A stretch of 64,000 nucleotides of DNA from Corynebacterium sp. (GCF_030532195.1 NZ_JAUNLP010000002.1:124001-188000); one strand, 5' to 3'; shown: positions 28,311-39,411, counted from the stretch's first letter. Notes: a model not told the origin generated them from the sequence alone. Numbers and translations: made by a program.

Positions 28311-28394
28311 CCTTAAAAATTGCCCCCATTTGTTACCCCCGGCGAGTATTTAACTCCGGGGAAGGACAGCGTCGGCGATGAAATCTTCTCCGAC

Positions 28395-28694
28395 TTACGC
28401 CACCGCACCGAGAAGCATCTGCAGCACCATTCGCAGAATCATCAGGATGAAGAAAAGGACAAGCACAGACATGTCCACCATCACGTTGCCCATTGGCATG
28501 GGCGGGATGAGTCGACGCAACAGCTTCACCGGCGGGTCGGTGATGACAAAAATAACCTCACCAACTGAAGAGAACACCTTGCCTGGGCGCCAGGACCGCG
28601 AAAATGACTGAATCATCTCAATCACGATGCGTGCCAGCAGCAGGTAGGTGAAAAGCTTCAGCAGGATTAGCAGAACTAGCAAAAGTGAAGACAC
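28395..28694 (-). CDS. YggT family membrane protein
   Basis: A 99-residue protein with two hydrophobic helices separated by a short hydrophilic stretch that contains ITDPPVKLLRRLIPP, the typical YggT motif. In actinobacteria and cyanobacteria this family sits beside sepF and is thought to act in division or membrane organisation; its biochemical role is unknown. It lies 64 bases after the sepF stop and before a strong terminator, so it ends the division transcript. Confidence 0.9.
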   Translation of the reverse strand: MSSLLLVLLILLKLFTYLLLARIVIEMIQSFSRSWRPGKVFSSVGEVIFVITDPPVKLLRRLIPPMPMGNVMVDMSVLVLFFILMILRMVLQMLLGAVA

Positions 28695-28758
28695 GATTAG
28701 ACAGTCTAGCTAACTGGTAGAAATACGAAGCATTAACTAACCGAGATGCCGAGCGGGA

Positions 28759-29304
28759 CTAGCCGGACATCCGGTCGTACTGGTTCTCATCGACTTCGCA
28801 GCCGTGCGGGTAGAGAGTAAATACCGAGCCATCGGCCTTGATACGACCGCGCAGGCCGAAAACCAGACCAGCGACGAAGTCAACGTAGCGCTTAGCCTCA
28901 GACGGATCGAGCTCGCTCAGGTCGAAGGTGACAATGTCACCGTCGCGGAAGTGCGATCCAATGTCCGGCGCCTTGGAGTACTTGTCCTGGAAACCGCTCT
29001 CCGGCTTGATGAAGACATGCTCTGGCTCCTTCGGCTCTGCAACAGAGTGCAGGCTGCCGTAGCGAGCGCCCTCTACCCCGCGATCCTCCATCGAGTCGCG
29101 GGAATCCATTGTCGGAGCCTCACGCGGGTCATCCTCGCGCAGCTCGTAGCGGCGTCGATCAGAGCGACGAGAACCTGCGTAAGTGTCCTCGTAGCGCCCC
29201 TCATCACGACGGTCGAAGTCATCGTAGTGCTCGCCGTATGCAACGTCATCATCAGTGGGGGTCAGGCCGAAGAAATTGGAAACCCCGCGGAAGAAATCAG
29301 CCAT
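28759..29304 (-). CDS. sepF: Cell division protein SepF
   Basis: A 181-residue cytoplasmic protein that tethers FtsZ to the membrane in bacteria lacking FtsA and ZipA, as here. The amphipathic N-terminal helix is MADFFRGVSNFFGL. A charged flexible linker (residues about 20-85) follows, then the SepF core with DIVTFDLSELDPSEAKRYVDFVAGLVFGL. AGAAGGA precedes the ATG. The 123-base gap upstream holds no gene; the yggS gene found here in related genomes is missing. Confidence 0.95.
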   Translation of the reverse strand: MADFFRGVSNFFGLTPTDDDVAYGEHYDDFDRRDEGRYEDTYAGSRRSDRRRYELREDDPREAPTMDSRDSMEDRGVEGARYGSLHSVAEPKEPEHVFIKPESGFQDKYSKAPDIGSHFRDGDIVTFDLSELDPSEAKRYVDFVAGLVFGLRGRIKADGSVFTLYPHGCEVDENQYDRMSG

Positions 29305-29427
29305 CTTCTGCTACATCCTTCTAGGTGAATGGAAAATTTGTCTGTGCTACCCACAACCTACCGGGTCGTTAAGCGTTAGGGCATAGACACGCGGAAATTA
29401 GCCACAGCAAAATTACAACTTTGAAAT

Positions 29428-30150
29428 TTAATCCCGTTCCGGCAGCACCACGACCCCAGCCTGTCGGCCTGTTTTACCCTCGCGACGGTATGAGAAATAC
29501 TGCTCGCTTTCAATCGTGCAACTCGGCTCAACGTTGACATGCGTCACACCGAGGTCATAGAGCTGCCGCATCAACCCCGCACGCACATCCACACCCGTCG
29601 TGCCCTTCTTCGTCCGGGTCTTCGCACCGGGCAAGTGCTTTTCGACGTCATCGGCCATCGACTCTGGCACCTCATAATTGTGGCCAGATGCTGCCGCCCC
29701 AAGAAGGGCATGAATATTTTCCGGGGTGGACCCAAACTCAATCATTTTCTCTACGGCCTTGGCCACGATGCCATTCCGCGCACCGGTACGGCCGGCATGC
29801 ACAGCGGCGGCTACCCCCGCGTAATCGTCGGAAAGCAAAACTGGCACGCAATCGGCGACGAGGACGACGAGCGCCAGCCCAGGCGTGGTGGTGACGATGG
29901 CGTCGGTGGCTTCAACTGGCTCACTCTGCGGCTCGTTGACAACGGTGACCGTATTCGTGTGGAGCTGTTCCATATAGACGAAGCGAGCGCGGTCGATTCC
30001 CAGAGAATCTGCCAGGCGCTGACGATTGCGCTCAACTGCGGACGGGTCATCGCCGACGTGATCGCCAAGATTGAAGGAATCGTATGGCGGCAGCGAAAAC
30101 CCGCCGCGCCGATTCGTCAGAATTTTACGGCTGCGGCGGGATTCAGTCAT
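29428..30150 (-). CDS. pgeF: Peptidoglycan editing factor (YfiH/laccase-domain family)
   Basis: A 240-residue cupin-like multicopper-oxidase-family protein. Metal/catalytic residues conserved in the family are visible: H64 (EQLHTNT), C101 (VADCVPV) and H118 (AAVHAGRTG). PgeF removes wrongly incorporated L-Ser from UDP-MurNAc precursors in E. coli; older annotations call it polyphenol oxidase. It begins six bases after the ftsZ stop, which fits a cell-wall role. Length is normal. Confidence 0.92.
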   Translation of the reverse strand: MTESRRSRKILTNRRGGFSLPPYDSFNLGDHVGDDPSAVERNRQRLADSLGIDRARFVYMEQLHTNTVTVVNEPQSEPVEATDAIVTTTPGLALVVLVADCVPVLLSDDYAGVAAAVHAGRTGARNGIVAKAVEKMIEFGSTPENIHALLGAAASGHNYEVPESMADDVEKHLPGAKTRTKKGTTGVDVRAGLMRQLYDLGVTHVNVEPSCTIESEQYFSYRREGKTGRQAGVVVLPERD

Positions 30151-30156
30151 GGTTTC

Positions 30157-31479
30157 TTAGAAGCCCCACTCCGGAAGATCGTTGGAAGCCTGGTAGCCTC
30201 CACGGCGATCGTCGCGGTCATCGCGGTCGTCGTAACGGTGCGCACCGCGGTAGTTGCGGTTTTCCTGCGTGCGCGGGGTCGGGTTGTCGGTGAACAGCCC
30301 GCCGCTGCTCGGTGTCGTGCGCGGGACGAAGCGGTCGCGATCATCCTGCTCACGGGACACGGCGGGACGTTCTTCCTGCGTCGAAGCGTTCGTCGACGGT
30401 GCGCCGAGGTTGTCGCCACCTGGCAGGGAGCTGCTCGGGCGAGCGGTGGTGTCTGCGGCCGGACGGGATGCCGCCTGTTCTGCAGCCGAGCGGTTGCCAG
30501 CGTCTGCCCCCTGCTTATCCAGCGGGTTGCCATTGCCCTGCTCGAAGCCGGTTGCGATGACGGTCACGCGCACTTCATCACCGAGATTGTCGTCGATGAT
30601 GGTACCGAAGATGATGTTGGCGTCTGGGTCAGCCTTTTCTTCGACGATGGAAGCCGCAGCGTGGACTTCCATCAGACCGAGGTCGGAGCCACCGGCGACG
30701 GAAATCAGCACACCCTGCGCACCGTCCATGGTGGATTCCAATAGCGGCGAGTTAATTGCCTGGGTCGCGGCATCCATCACACGGTCATCGCCGCGAGCGG
30801 AGCCGACACCCATTAGAGCCGAACCGGCATCTGCCATAACCGAGCGGACGTCGGCGAAGTCGACGTTAATCATGCCCGGAATGGTGATCAGATCGGTAAT
30901 GCCCTGGACACCGTTGTAAAGAATCTCATCGGCGAAGCGGAATGCGTCCATCATGGACAGATCCTGCTCACCAATCTGCAGCAGACGCTGGTTTGGAATG
31001 GTAATCAGCGTGTCACAGACATCCTTGAGAGCTTCGATTCCCTCAGCGGCCTGGCGAGCGCGACGCTTGCCCTCGAAGTCGAACGGCTTGGTAACAACAC
31101 CGACGGTCAGTGCACCGGACTTCTTGGCGATACTCGCCACAACCGGTGCCGCACCGGTACCGGTTCCGCCACCCTCACCTGCGGTGACGAACACCATATC
31201 GGCACCCTTGAGGGTCTCTTCAATCTCATCCTTGTGGTCTTCTGCCGAGGTGCGGCCAACCTCCGGGTTAGCACCCGCACCCAGACCGCGAGTTGCCTCG
31301 CGTCCGATGTCGAGCTTGACATCAGCGTCAGAGAACATCAGGGCCTGCGAGTCAGTGTTGACTGCAATAAATTCGACACCCTTCAGCCCCTCCTCGATCA
31401 TGCGGTTTACTGCATTGACGCCACCGCCGCCGACACCGACGACTTTGATAACGGCGAGGTAGTTATTCGGGGAGGTCAT
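30157..31479 (-). CDS. ftsZ: Cell division GTPase FtsZ
   Basis: A 440-residue tubulin homologue that forms the division ring. GTP-binding signature GGGTGTG is at residues 103-109. The polymerisation T7 loop region ([16 protein letters not shown], NVDFADV) is present. A long disordered linker starts near residue 320 (Asp/Arg/Pro-rich). The extreme C-terminus reads NDLPEWGF instead of the DVPxF(L/M) seen in mycobacteria and C. glutamicum; this peptide is the docking site for SepF and other partners. A 256-base spacer upstream suggests that it has its own promoters besides read-through from ftsQ. Confidence 0.97.
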   Translation of the reverse strand: MTSPNNYLAVIKVVGVGGGGVNAVNRMIEEGLKGVEFIAVNTDSQALMFSDADVKLDIGREATRGLGAGANPEVGRTSAEDHKDEIEETLKGADMVFVTAGEGGGTGTGAAPVVASIAKKSGALTVGVVTKPFDFEGKRRARQAAEGIEALKDVCDTLITIPNQRLLQIGEQDLSMMDAFRFADEILYNGVQGITDLITIPGMINVDFADVRSVMADAGSALMGVGSARGDDRVMDAATQAINSPLLESTMDGAQGVLISVAGGSDLGLMEVHAAASIVEEKADPDANIIFGTIIDDNLGDEVRVTVIATGFEQGNGNPLDKQGADAGNRSAAEQAASRPAADTTARPSSSLPGGDNLGAPSTNASTQEERPAVSREQDDRDRFVPRTTPSSGGLFTDNPTPRTQENRNYRGAHRYDDRDDRDDRRGGYQASNDLPEWGF

Positions 31480-31534
31480 TGCGCGTTTCTCGCCCTTTCC
31501 TGTAGGTCCTAAAATTTTTTATCTAGCCACGTTG

Positions 31535-31549
31535 CACACAAACTGTGTG
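31535..31549. promoter_or_regulatory. Inverted repeat in the ftsQ-ftsZ spacer
   Basis: CACACA-AAC-TGTGTG forms a 6-bp perfect inverted repeat 56 bases before the ftsZ start. It does not match the GlxR consensus TGTGA-N6-TCACA. Other weak dyads (CTTGAG/CTCAAG near 31690-31715) occur in the same 256-base spacer, where ftsZ promoters are expected. Confidence 0.35.
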
Positions 31550-31735
31550 GCGGCTTATGCCACCGTACTCAGCTCATCTCCCACGACAACGTACGAAAGT
31601 GTGCATCGCGGCGAAAAGCTGTTGACACCATTGTTGTCGAAAACTGGGAATAATTCAGCGACCTTTTTAGCGCGTGTCGCTACCTTAAACTTGCACTTGA
31701 GGGATAGTGTTTGGGCTCAAGAGTCGCCCACATCA

Positions 31736-32509
31736 CTACTCTCCCTTGGTAGTTGGCATACGCGGATTCGATACGTCCCAGTTCTTCTCTCCACGGCTCA
31801 GCACAATCTCTGTCGCGCGAGCCTTTTCCGCAGCGTTGTCGGAAGAACCGAAGTACACCTGGTAGTCGTCGGTCAAGAACAAGCGCACCTCTGCAGCAGA
31901 CGGTGCACTGACGCGCTCAATACGTCCGGCAATCGGCTCGGGCAATGCCTTGACGACGTCCAAAACCGCCTTGATGACAGCTGGCTCCGGGTCAATCTTG
32001 CCGTCCGCTGGCTGCTCCGTCCGTGGCGCGTCCACAACCTCAATCACGCCCTCAGGCGGCGCAGCCGTGACAAAATCTCGCCCCTGGTCGGATATGAGGT
32101 GCTCACCGTCAGTGGCGCGGATGAACAACATCGGGCGAAATTCCTTCACCTCGATGTTGACTCCCTGCGGCCAGGTACGGCTCACAGTCACGCTGTCTAC
32201 CCACGGCTGACCCGCCACGGAACGTGCGGCCGCATCTGTATCCAGGCGCGCTAGCCGCTGGCCTTCGGTAATGCCGCTGGCTTCGATAATTCCGGCTTTA
32301 TCACCGTGGACGACACCTTCGACTTCGATGTTCTTGACCACCAGCCACGGGGAAAACCAGACCACACCGACCACGATGGCGATAATGGCCACCAAGCCGC
32401 CGCCAATGAGCCAGCCACGGCGCGGCTTGGGTGCGGACGCAGCCGGCTTGTCGGTCGAAAGTTTTTGCTTTCCTCGGGAACTCACAGTGTTACTGCTCCG
32501 CTTGCTCAT
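31736..32509 (-). CDS. ftsQ: Cell division protein FtsQ
   Basis: A bitopic divisome protein of about 257 residues with a basic N-terminus (SRGKQKL, PKPRRGW), one membrane helix (IGGGLVAIIAIVVGVVWF), a POTRA domain starting VVKNIEVEGV, and a beta domain. I chose ATG at 32509, which overlaps murC by 20 bases. GTG at 32485, just after the murC stop with GGAG ten bases upstream, is an equal alternative. The frame is open to 32548. It lies between murC and ftsZ, as in all mycolata. Confidence 0.93.
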   Translation of the reverse strand: MSKRSSNTVSSRGKQKLSTDKPAASAPKPRRGWLIGGGLVAIIAIVVGVVWFSPWLVVKNIEVEGVVHGDKAGIIEASGITEGQRLARLDTDAAARSVAGQPWVDSVTVSRTWPQGVNIEVKEFRPMLFIRATDGEHLISDQGRDFVTAAPPEGVIEVVDAPRTEQPADGKIDPEPAVIKAVLDVVKALPEPIAGRIERVSAPSAAEVRLFLTDDYQVYFGSSDNAAEKARATEIVLSRGEKNWDVSNPRMPTTKGE

Positions 32510-33983
32510 CGTTGTCACCGCTGAGCTCGCGCACGATTTCGTCGGCAAGCATCGTCACTGAGCCTGCACCGATGGTGAGAATGACATCGTGAGCGTCGGC
32601 GATTTCACGCACGCGCGCCGGCGCGCTGGTGAAATGCGGCTCATAGGTCACGGGGACGGTCATCTTGTTGGCAATCAGCGCGCCGTCGACACCCGGAATC
32701 GGTTCCTCACGGGCACCGTAAACGTCGAGGACAACGGCCTTGTCCGCCAGCGACAGTGCGGCAGCGAACTCGTCGGCAAAGTTGCGGGTGCGCGAGTACA
32801 GGTGCGGCTGGAAGACGGCGATGACGTTGCCTCGCCCGGCTTCGGTAACCAGCTCCCGGGCAGCGCCGAGGACTGCGGATACCTCGGTCGGGTGGTGCGC
32901 GTAATCGTCATAGACGCGTGCCCCTTCGAACTGACCGGTGGCGATAGTGCCGTGGTAGTCGAAACGACGGCGCACACCGGTGAACTCACCAAGACCGCGA
33001 GCCATGCGGGCAAGATCTGCACCGACGCAGTTACCGCCAACCATCGCGGCCAGAGCGTTCAGCGCCATGTGGCGCCCCGGCTGATGCAGCTCGAAGGTCA
33101 CAATGGTCGAGTCGATGGTGGCCTCAACACGAGCTCCACCGCCCGACGGTGTCCAGCCGTGGAGCACGGCACCGACAGGCAGGGTCGGGTGCGCAGCCAG
33201 CGCATCTTCCCCACCGTAGGCCAGCACGTTGATACCGCGGTCAACTGCGCGCTCGCCGAGCGCAGCAGCATGCGGATCCTCCGCGCAGACCACCAGGTGG
33301 CCACCCGGCTTAATACGCTCAGCGAAGGCGTCAAAGACGGCATAGTAGGTCTCGTCATCGCCGAAGAAGTCCAGGTGATCGGGCTCAATATTGGTGATTA
33401 CTGCGACCTCTGGCTGATAGGTCAGAAGCGAAGCGTCGGACTCATCTGCTTCGGCGACAAAGACATCACCACTGCCCTGGTGCGCATTGACACCGGCCTT
33501 GCTCATCAGACCGCCCACAGCAAACGACGGATCCATCCCGGCCGCCTGGAGAGCTGCAACAGTCATCGATGTCGTCGAGGTCTTGCCGTGCGTACCAGCC
33601 ACCAGCAGAGCCTTGGAATCCTGCATTAACAGTGCCAGGACGTCAGAGCGCTTGAGCACTGGAATGCCCAATTCGTGGGCACCGGCCAACTCTGGGTTGG
33701 ACTTCGGAATAGCCGCAAACGAAATCACCACTGCCTCAGGCAGCTGGCCGTCACCAGCAAGCTCCAAGTTGGCGCGGTCATGACCAATCGCAATAGTCGC
33801 CCCCATGGCACGCAGACCGACCACAGCGCGGGATTCCTTCACGTCCGAACCGGTGACGCGCACTCCGCGAGCCAGCAAGATGCGGGCAATGCCAGACATG
33901 CCAGCACCACCGATACCAATCATGTGGACACTGGCAGGCAGCTGTCCGGTCACCGGCTGAAAGTCATCAAAATTAACATTCAT
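32490..33983 (-). CDS. murC: UDP-N-acetylmuramate--L-alanine ligase
   Basis: A 497-residue Mur ligase that adds L-alanine to UDP-MurNAc, the first peptide step. The N-terminal domain starts with HMIGIGGAGMSGIARIL. The ATP-binding loop GTHGKTSTT and the central HPTEV segment in DDYAHHPTEVSA are typical of MurC. It follows murG after a 27-base gap and overlaps ftsQ. It is complete. Confidence 0.97.
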   Translation of the reverse strand: MNVNFDDFQPVTGQLPASVHMIGIGGAGMSGIARILLARGVRVTGSDVKESRAVVGLRAMGATIAIGHDRANLELAGDGQLPEAVVISFAAIPKSNPELAGAHELGIPVLKRSDVLALLMQDSKALLVAGTHGKTSTTSMTVAALQAAGMDPSFAVGGLMSKAGVNAHQGSGDVFVAEADESDASLLTYQPEVAVITNIEPDHLDFFGDDETYYAVFDAFAERIKPGGHLVVCAEDPHAAALGERAVDRGINVLAYGGEDALAAHPTLPVGAVLHGWTPSGGGARVEATIDSTIVTFELHQPGRHMALNALAAMVGGNCVGADLARMARGLGEFTGVRRRFDYHGTIATGQFEGARVYDDYAHHPTEVSAVLGAARELVTEAGRGNVIAVFQPHLYSRTRNFADEFAAALSLADKAVVLDVYGAREEPIPGVDGALIANKMTVPVTYEPHFTSAPARVREIADAHDVILTIGAGSVTMLADEIVRELSGDNDEQAEQ

Positions 33984-34010
33984 ATTTTGCTCGCTTTACT
34001 GGTTAGACAT

Positions 34011-35174
34011 CTAGTTCACGGCGTAGGACAGCACCCGGCGGGCGATGTTCTCCGCTGGATTACCGTGACCAATGTTGGCCAGGGCGCGGCGACCGTCGTC
34101 AAGCCTCTGCTTCGACGTGACAAACGGAATCACAATATCCGAGATGGAGGCTACGGTCAGTGACTCATCGGCGATGAGCACGCCGCCGCCGGCCTCGATG
34201 ACATCGGTGGCGTTCAGCGCCTGCTCACCGTTGCCGTGCGGCAGCGGAACGTAGACAGCTGGCAGTCCCACAGCGGAGACCTCCGCGACGGTCATCGCGC
34301 CCGAGCGGCACAGAATCAGGTCAGCTGCCGAGTATGCCAAATCCATACGGTCGATATATGGCACAGCGACATATGGTGCATCCTCACGGGTGGATTCGAC
34401 CTCCACCGTGTTCTTCTTGCCATAGGCGTGAAGAACCGACACACCAGCAGCTGCCAGCTGCGGCGCGGCCTTGCTGACGGCCTCGTTGATAGAACGAGCC
34501 CCCTGGGAGCCACCGGTGACGAAAAGCACCGGTCCCTCCTGTGGCAGGCCGAAGAATTCGCGCGCTTCAGCACGCTTGGCATCGCGATTGAGCCCCGCCA
34601 GGCTCTCACGAACTGGATTGCCGACGACTTCGCCTCTAAGGCCCGAACCAGACACCGCCGCCAAGCCAGTACCGCCGAGGGCGATGCCGAGTTTGTTAGC
34701 CAAACCAGCACGAGCATTTGCCTCATGGACAAGGAACGGAATCTTCTTACCCGCACGACATGCCAGATACGCAGGTGCGGAAACGTAGCCGCCGAAACCG
34801 ATGACGGCATCGGCACCAATGCGGTTATAAATCTTGCGGGTCTCCCGCACCGCACGGGCGACACGGAACGGCAGCTTGGCCAAGTCCATTGTGGGCTTGC
34901 GCGGCACCGGCACCGGTGGAATCAACTCGAGCTCATAACCGCGAGCTGGAACCAGCGTGGACTCCAATCCCCTGCTGGTGCCCAGCGCAACGACGCGCGC
35001 TTCGGGCTGCAGCTTCTTGATGGCATCGGCAACTGCCATTGCCGGCTCGATATGACCAGCAGTACCGCCGCCAGCCACCACGATGGTCGGAGCTGAGCCA
35101 TCCTTCTTCACAAACTGCTCGGCCTCCGAGGCACCATGTGCCCCAGAAGCTGCGCCCAGATTCGTCTCCGCCAT
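34011..35174 (-). CDS. murG: Undecaprenyl-PP-MurNAc-pentapeptide GlcNAc transferase
   Basis: A 387-residue GT28 glycosyltransferase that forms lipid II on the inner membrane face. The glycine-rich [11 protein letters not shown] motif near residue 34 and the C-terminal nucleotide-binding pieces [10 protein letters not shown] and RSGAMTVAE are present. The start at 35174 is four bases after the ftsW stop. An in-frame start at 35258 would add 28 residues inside ftsW and is unlikely. About 30 residues precede the conserved domain, which is longer than usual. Confidence 0.96.
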   Translation of the reverse strand: MAETNLGAASGAHGASEAEQFVKKDGSAPTIVVAGGGTAGHIEPAMAVADAIKKLQPEARVVALGTSRGLESTLVPARGYELELIPPVPVPRKPTMDLAKLPFRVARAVRETRKIYNRIGADAVIGFGGYVSAPAYLACRAGKKIPFLVHEANARAGLANKLGIALGGTGLAAVSGSGLRGEVVGNPVRESLAGLNRDAKRAEAREFFGLPQEGPVLFVTGGSQGARSINEAVSKAAPQLAAAGVSVLHAYGKKNTVEVESTREDAPYVAVPYIDRMDLAYSAADLILCRSGAMTVAEVSAVGLPAVYVPLPHGNGEQALNATDVIEAGGGVLIADESLTVASISDIVIPFVTSKQRLDDGRRALANIGHGNPAENIARRVLSYAVN

Positions 35175-35178
35175 GGTG

Positions 35179-36837
35179 TTATCGATTCCTCCTCCGCGGT
35201 GCAGGACCGCCGTACCTATCATCTCGGCCGGAGCGGCTACGACGACGTGCGTCCCCACTGCGACTCTCGCTCCGAATCCTACTGCTTCTGCTCTGGCTTA
35301 CCGATGACCGGGAGGCCTGTGGCCGCCCGGACCTCGGGGCGCGCTCATGGAACTCGCGGCTACGCGATGGTTCTTCGCCACGGTATGGGTACCGCGCCTG
35401 TGGCCCCTCACCCCGCGAGGTACGAGCGCCACTGGTCACCACTGGTGGGCCAAAGCGCTGCGGATCGCGGTGGGCGCGCACCTTGAGCGCGTGACGACGG
35501 GATTCATCGTACGGAATCGGCTCTGGAATGCCCAGGAACCTATCAATTGCCGGTCGACCCGACGTCTGCATAGCGGAAACGGCTTCGGATTCGTGGCGAG
35601 CACATGTGGCAAGCAAGCCCATCGACAGCAGCGTCACCAATGCGGAGGTACCACCTGCGGAAATCAGTGGCAACTGCAGACCGGTCACCGGCAGCGCACC
35701 GACGACGTAACCGATGTTGATAAACGCCTGCACCACAGTAGCGGTAGTCAACGTACCGGCGAGCAGACGCAGGAACGGATCATGCTGCCGCCCCGCAATG
35801 CGAAGGCCAACCCACCCCAGCGCCGCGTACAGCAGAATGACTGTCAGGGCACCGAGGAAACCAGTTTCCTCACCGATAATGGCGAAGATGAAGTCATTTT
35901 TCGCCTCCGGGAGGTATCCCCACTTCGCGCTTGACTGACCGAGACCGACACCGGTCATCGATCCGTCGGCAAGCGAAAGGAAACCCTGATAGGACTGGTA
36001 CGCATCGCCCTGGACGTCATTGAAATTGCCTAGCAGCGAATCCAGGTACACGCGGATTCGCGCGGAACGGAATCCTGCGGTGGCGGTGAAAACCACCATA
36101 GCCAGCGCTGAAATGCCAATCAGGCCCGTGACGATGACTCGTGGCAGACCGGCGAACCACGCCAGCGCCACGACCACGAAAGCCATCGAGCCGACCATGC
36201 CGAGGTCACGCTGCAGCATCACCAAAGTCAGCATGAGGAAGCTGACGATGCCAAAGGCCAAAAACAAGTCTTTATAGGAAACGGCGGTGCGAACCTTTTC
36301 CGCCAGCACCTTCGAACCCCACAGCGCCAACGCAATCTTGGCCAACTCCGATGGCTGCATGGTGATGCCACCAATGCTCAACCACGAGCGTGCACCCGTT
36401 TCCTCCAAGCCAATACCGATGCCTGGGATGACCACCAAAATCAGCAGCACAAAAGACAAAATCAGCGCAGGAGTCGCAAGCGATCTAATCAGCTCCACGC
36501 GCATGCGTAGCACTATCCACATCGCAATTAGTCCTGCGACCACCATAATGAGCTGACGGATAAACACCGACCACACGCTGCCCGACGTGGTACCGGAGCT
36601 GGCCATGGATGCCGAGAGCACCATAACCAGGCCTATCGACGTCAGCAGCGCGACAATAATCATCAACAAGTGGTAGTCGAACAGCGGGCGCGACTTCCAG
36701 TCATTGAAGCGCTCCACCCACACCGGTCGCCGGCGCGAGCTAGCGTTGGCGGACCGACGTGAAGCCGTGGCGTTTTCTTCCTGCTTGGCCTTCACCGCGC
36801 TTGCGCTTAAGTTTCGAGCCTTACGGGAATTATCCAT
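35179..36837 (-). CDS. ftsW: Lipid II polymerase FtsW
   Basis: A 552-residue SEDS-family peptidoglycan glycosyltransferase working with FtsI at the septum. About ten membrane helices span residues 55-425. SEDS signatures include [16 protein letters not shown] and [16 protein letters not shown]. The C-terminal cytoplasmic tail of over 100 residues is very rich in Arg, Ser, Gly and Pro; such tails occur in actinobacterial FtsW. It overlaps murD by eight bases and is followed by murG after four bases. Confidence 0.96.
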   Translation of the reverse strand: MDNSRKARNLSASAVKAKQEENATASRRSANASSRRRPVWVERFNDWKSRPLFDYHLLMIIVALLTSIGLVMVLSASMASSGTTSGSVWSVFIRQLIMVVAGLIAMWIVLRMRVELIRSLATPALILSFVLLILVVIPGIGIGLEETGARSWLSIGGITMQPSELAKIALALWGSKVLAEKVRTAVSYKDLFLAFGIVSFLMLTLVMLQRDLGMVGSMAFVVVALAWFAGLPRVIVTGLIGISALAMVVFTATAGFRSARIRVYLDSLLGNFNDVQGDAYQSYQGFLSLADGSMTGVGLGQSSAKWGYLPEAKNDFIFAIIGEETGFLGALTVILLYAALGWVGLRIAGRQHDPFLRLLAGTLTTATVVQAFINIGYVVGALPVTGLQLPLISAGGTSALVTLLSMGLLATCARHESEAVSAMQTSGRPAIDRFLGIPEPIPYDESRRHALKVRAHRDPQRFGPPVVTSGARTSRGEGPQARYPYRGEEPSRSREFHERAPRSGRPQASRSSVSQSRSSRIRSESRSGDARRRSRSGRDDRYGGPAPRRRNR

Positions 36838-38308
36838 CGGTGGAAGTCACCTTCTTCGCCCACTGTGCAAACAGGTCACCGCGCTCGGCCATGCCGGAGT
36901 ACATATCCAGGCTGGCCGCCGCAGGTGCAAGCAGCACCACGTCGCCGGAGGAAGCGTACTCAGTCGCAGCCATGCAGGCCTTGGCCATGGCGTCGGCCTT
37001 GTCGGTGTCATCAATCTGCACCACCGGGACAGCCGGTGCTATGCGGGATAGCGCCTCGGTGACCAACGCGCGGTCAGCACCGAGGACGATTGCAGCCTGC
37101 AGACGATGGGCGTGCTTGGCCACCAACGGCGCGATATCAGCACCCTTGAGCTGACCGCCAGCAATCCATACCACGCGCTCATGACCGGACAGCGCGGCAT
37201 CGGCTGCATGCGGATTGGTGGCCTTGGAATCATCGATCCAAGCAATGCCGTCGGACTCATGCACAATCTGGCCGCGGTGTGCGCGGACTTCGAAGCTGCT
37301 TAATGCCTCGGCGATATCCTCCGCGGAGGTACCGATGCTGCGAGCAAGTGCCGTGGCGGCCACCGCATCGAGAATGCCGGCACGCCCCGGAGGGGAAATG
37401 CCCGCTGCCGGTGCGATGACAATGCCCGGGCCGGACTCCCCCTGCGCGGTGTCGCCGCCGCCGAAAGCGCGGTCAACAATCATGCCGTCGCGAACACCAA
37501 CCTGATGATCTTCAGGGGCGGAGTCGGTGAACCCAACAAGGTAATTGTTCAGCTCATCGTTCTTTCGCATCTCCTCGATGTAGGCGACAACATCGGCATC
37601 ATCCGCGCCGTAGACCGCAACTTCGCCGCGCAGCGCGCGAGTCTTATCGCGGCCGTAGTTCTCATAGGAGCCGTGCCAGTCGATGTGGTCTTCAGCCAGG
37701 TTCAACAGCACACCGGCATCTGGGCGCAAGTTCGGAGCCCAGTGAAGTTGGAAACTGGACAGCTCTGCTGCCAGGACATCGATGCGGGGTTCTGCGGTCA
37801 ATGCGTCGTAGAGAGCCACACCAATGTTGCCCACGGCGCTACCACGGTCCCCGAGCATGGCGGCCAGCATCGAGGTGGTTGTGGTTTTGCCATTAGTGCC
37901 TGTGACCACAAGCCAGGTGCGCTTCGGCCCCCACAGCTGCGCACAGTCGCCGGCAAATGCCAGCGCGACATCGCCAAAGACTGGCACGCCAGCGCTGGCG
38001 GCGCTGGTAAATAGCGGACTGGTCGGACGCCAGCCGGGTGAGGTGACGACCGCAACTGCGTCGTCAAGCAAATCGGGTGCGTCGGCGGTCGTGACATGCG
38101 AAATGGAAAAGTCCGCTGCGACCAACTCGCCGAGCGTGGAATCATCGACAACAATAATTTCCGGGCAACCAATATCCTGGAGCATCGCGATGGCACCCCG
38201 ACCGGACACGCCAGCTCCAGCCACCAGAACCCGACCAGAGCGCACCGTAGCGACTAAGTCGAGGTTTCGGATATCGGTGGGATTGGTCGGATCTGGTGAG
38301 TTAATCAT
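36830..38308 (-). CDS. murD: UDP-N-acetylmuramoylalanine--D-glutamate ligase
   Basis: A 492-residue Mur ligase adding D-glutamate. The ATP loop reads [12 protein letters not shown], and the [16 protein letters not shown] and [13 protein letters not shown] segments are typical of MurD. It overlaps mraY by four bases upstream and ftsW by eight bases downstream, so translation is coupled along the cluster. Confidence 0.97.
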   Translation of the reverse strand: MINSPDPTNPTDIRNLDLVATVRSGRVLVAGAGVSGRGAIAMLQDIGCPEIIVVDDSTLGELVAADFSISHVTTADAPDLLDDAVAVVTSPGWRPTSPLFTSAASAGVPVFGDVALAFAGDCAQLWGPKRTWLVVTGTNGKTTTTSMLAAMLGDRGSAVGNIGVALYDALTAEPRIDVLAAELSSFQLHWAPNLRPDAGVLLNLAEDHIDWHGSYENYGRDKTRALRGEVAVYGADDADVVAYIEEMRKNDELNNYLVGFTDSAPEDHQVGVRDGMIVDRAFGGGDTAQGESGPGIVIAPAAGISPPGRAGILDAVAATALARSIGTSAEDIAEALSSFEVRAHRGQIVHESDGIAWIDDSKATNPHAADAALSGHERVVWIAGGQLKGADIAPLVAKHAHRLQAAIVLGADRALVTEALSRIAPAVPVVQIDDTDKADAMAKACMAATEYASSGDVVLLAPAAASLDMYSGMAERGDLFAQWAKKVTSTDG

Positions 38309-39411
38309 TGAAATACGCCTACCTGAGAGAGCCAGTCACTATAGAAGATTGCTGCGCCGATCATGTTGAAGATGCCGGCTAGCAGCCAGAAGCGGACAAC
38401 AACGGTCGTCTCTGCCCAACCGCCGTTTTCAAAGTGGTGATGCAGCGGCGCCATGCGGAATACTCGCTTGCCGGTGGTCTGGAATACAGCAATCTGAATT
38501 GCCACGGATGCAACTTCCATCACGAAGATGAAGCCGATGATAACCATCAGCAGCTCGGTCTTGGTGACAAACGACAGACCAGCGACGAGGCCGCCCAGTG
38601 CGAGCGAACCGGTGTCGCCCATGAAGATCTTTGCCGGAGCGGCATTCCACCACAAAAAGCCCAAGCAGGCGCCGAGACCAGCCACTGCGATAACCGCGAC
38701 ATCGAGTGGGTCACGGACGTCGTAGCAGCCGCTGCCCAGCGAGGCCTCGCAAGAGTTGCGGAACTGCCAGAAGGAAATCAGCGTGTAGGTCGCCAGCAAC
38801 AGCGCGGTTGCACCGGCTGCCAGACCGTCGAGCCCGTCGGTGAGATTAACCGCATTGGTCCATGCGGCAATCACAATGAACACGAAGACCAGGAACACGA
38901 TCATGCCGAACCACACAGGCCCCGGCGCAAGGTTCAAGAACTGGATATCGCGAATCAGCGACAGATTGGTCGAGCCCGGGGTGAGACCGGATGCGTCCGG
39001 GAACTGCAGGAGCAGCACACCGAAGATCAGCGCGGCAGCCAGCTGACCGAGCAGCTTGGCGGTCTTATTCAGACCGAGGTTGCGACCCTTGTACAGCTTG
39101 ATGAAGTCATCGGCAAAGCCCAATGCTCCCATCGACAAAACCAGGAACATCACCAGCAAACCGGAGGCCGACGGCCCCACACCGGTCTGAATGAAAGCGA
39201 TTAGGTGCGAGCCAAAGTAGCCCACCACGATAGCCGTGATGATGGCGATGCCGCCCATCGTCGGCGTACCACGTTTACGCTGGTGACTCTTCGGTCCTTC
39301 TTCACGGATTTCCTGGCCCAGGCCTTCAGCGGAGAACTTGCGAATAAGCACCGGCGTCATAAAGACGCTCACCAGGAATGCAATCGCACCACTGAGAATA
39401 AGTTGAATCAC
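38305..39411 (-). CDS. mraY: Phospho-N-acetylmuramoyl-pentapeptide transferase
   Basis: A 368-residue polytopic enzyme (about ten helices) that transfers phospho-MurNAc-pentapeptide to undecaprenyl phosphate, making lipid I. Conserved cytoplasmic motifs: [38 protein letters not shown] and the histidine-rich APLHHHFE. It directly abuts murF (one-base spacing) and overlaps murD by four bases. Confidence 0.97.
   Translation of the reverse strand: MIQLILSGAIAFLVSVFMTPVLIRKFSAEGLGQEIREEGPKSHQRKRGTPTMGGIAIITAIVVGYFGSHLIAFIQTGVGPSASGLLVMFLVLSMGALGFADDFIKLYKGRNLGLNKTAKLLGQLAAALIFGVLLLQFPDASGLTPGSTNLSLIRDIQFLNLAPGPVWFGMIVFLVFVFIVIAAWTNAVNLTDGLDGLAAGATALLLATYTLISFWQFRNSCEASLGSGCYDVRDPLDVAVIAVAGLGACLGFLWWNAAPAKIFMGDTGSLALGGLVAGLSFVTKTELLMVIIGFIFVMEVASVAIQIAVFQTTGKRVFRMAPLHHHFENGGWAETTVVVRFWLLAGIFNMIGAAIFYSDWLSQVGVFQ

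Larger units (their letters stand above)
28045..28394. other. Spacer between yggT and wag31
   Basis: A 350-base stretch without a gene. It contains, from high to low coordinates, a weak CCCCGG/CCGGGG hairpin (28337-28361), the yggT terminator (28278-28310), an AT-rich segment where the wag31 promoter should lie (a TTGACC-like box is complementary to 28123-28128), and the CTTAAGA inverted repeat (28078-28093). I cannot define the -10 box. Confidence 0.6.
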
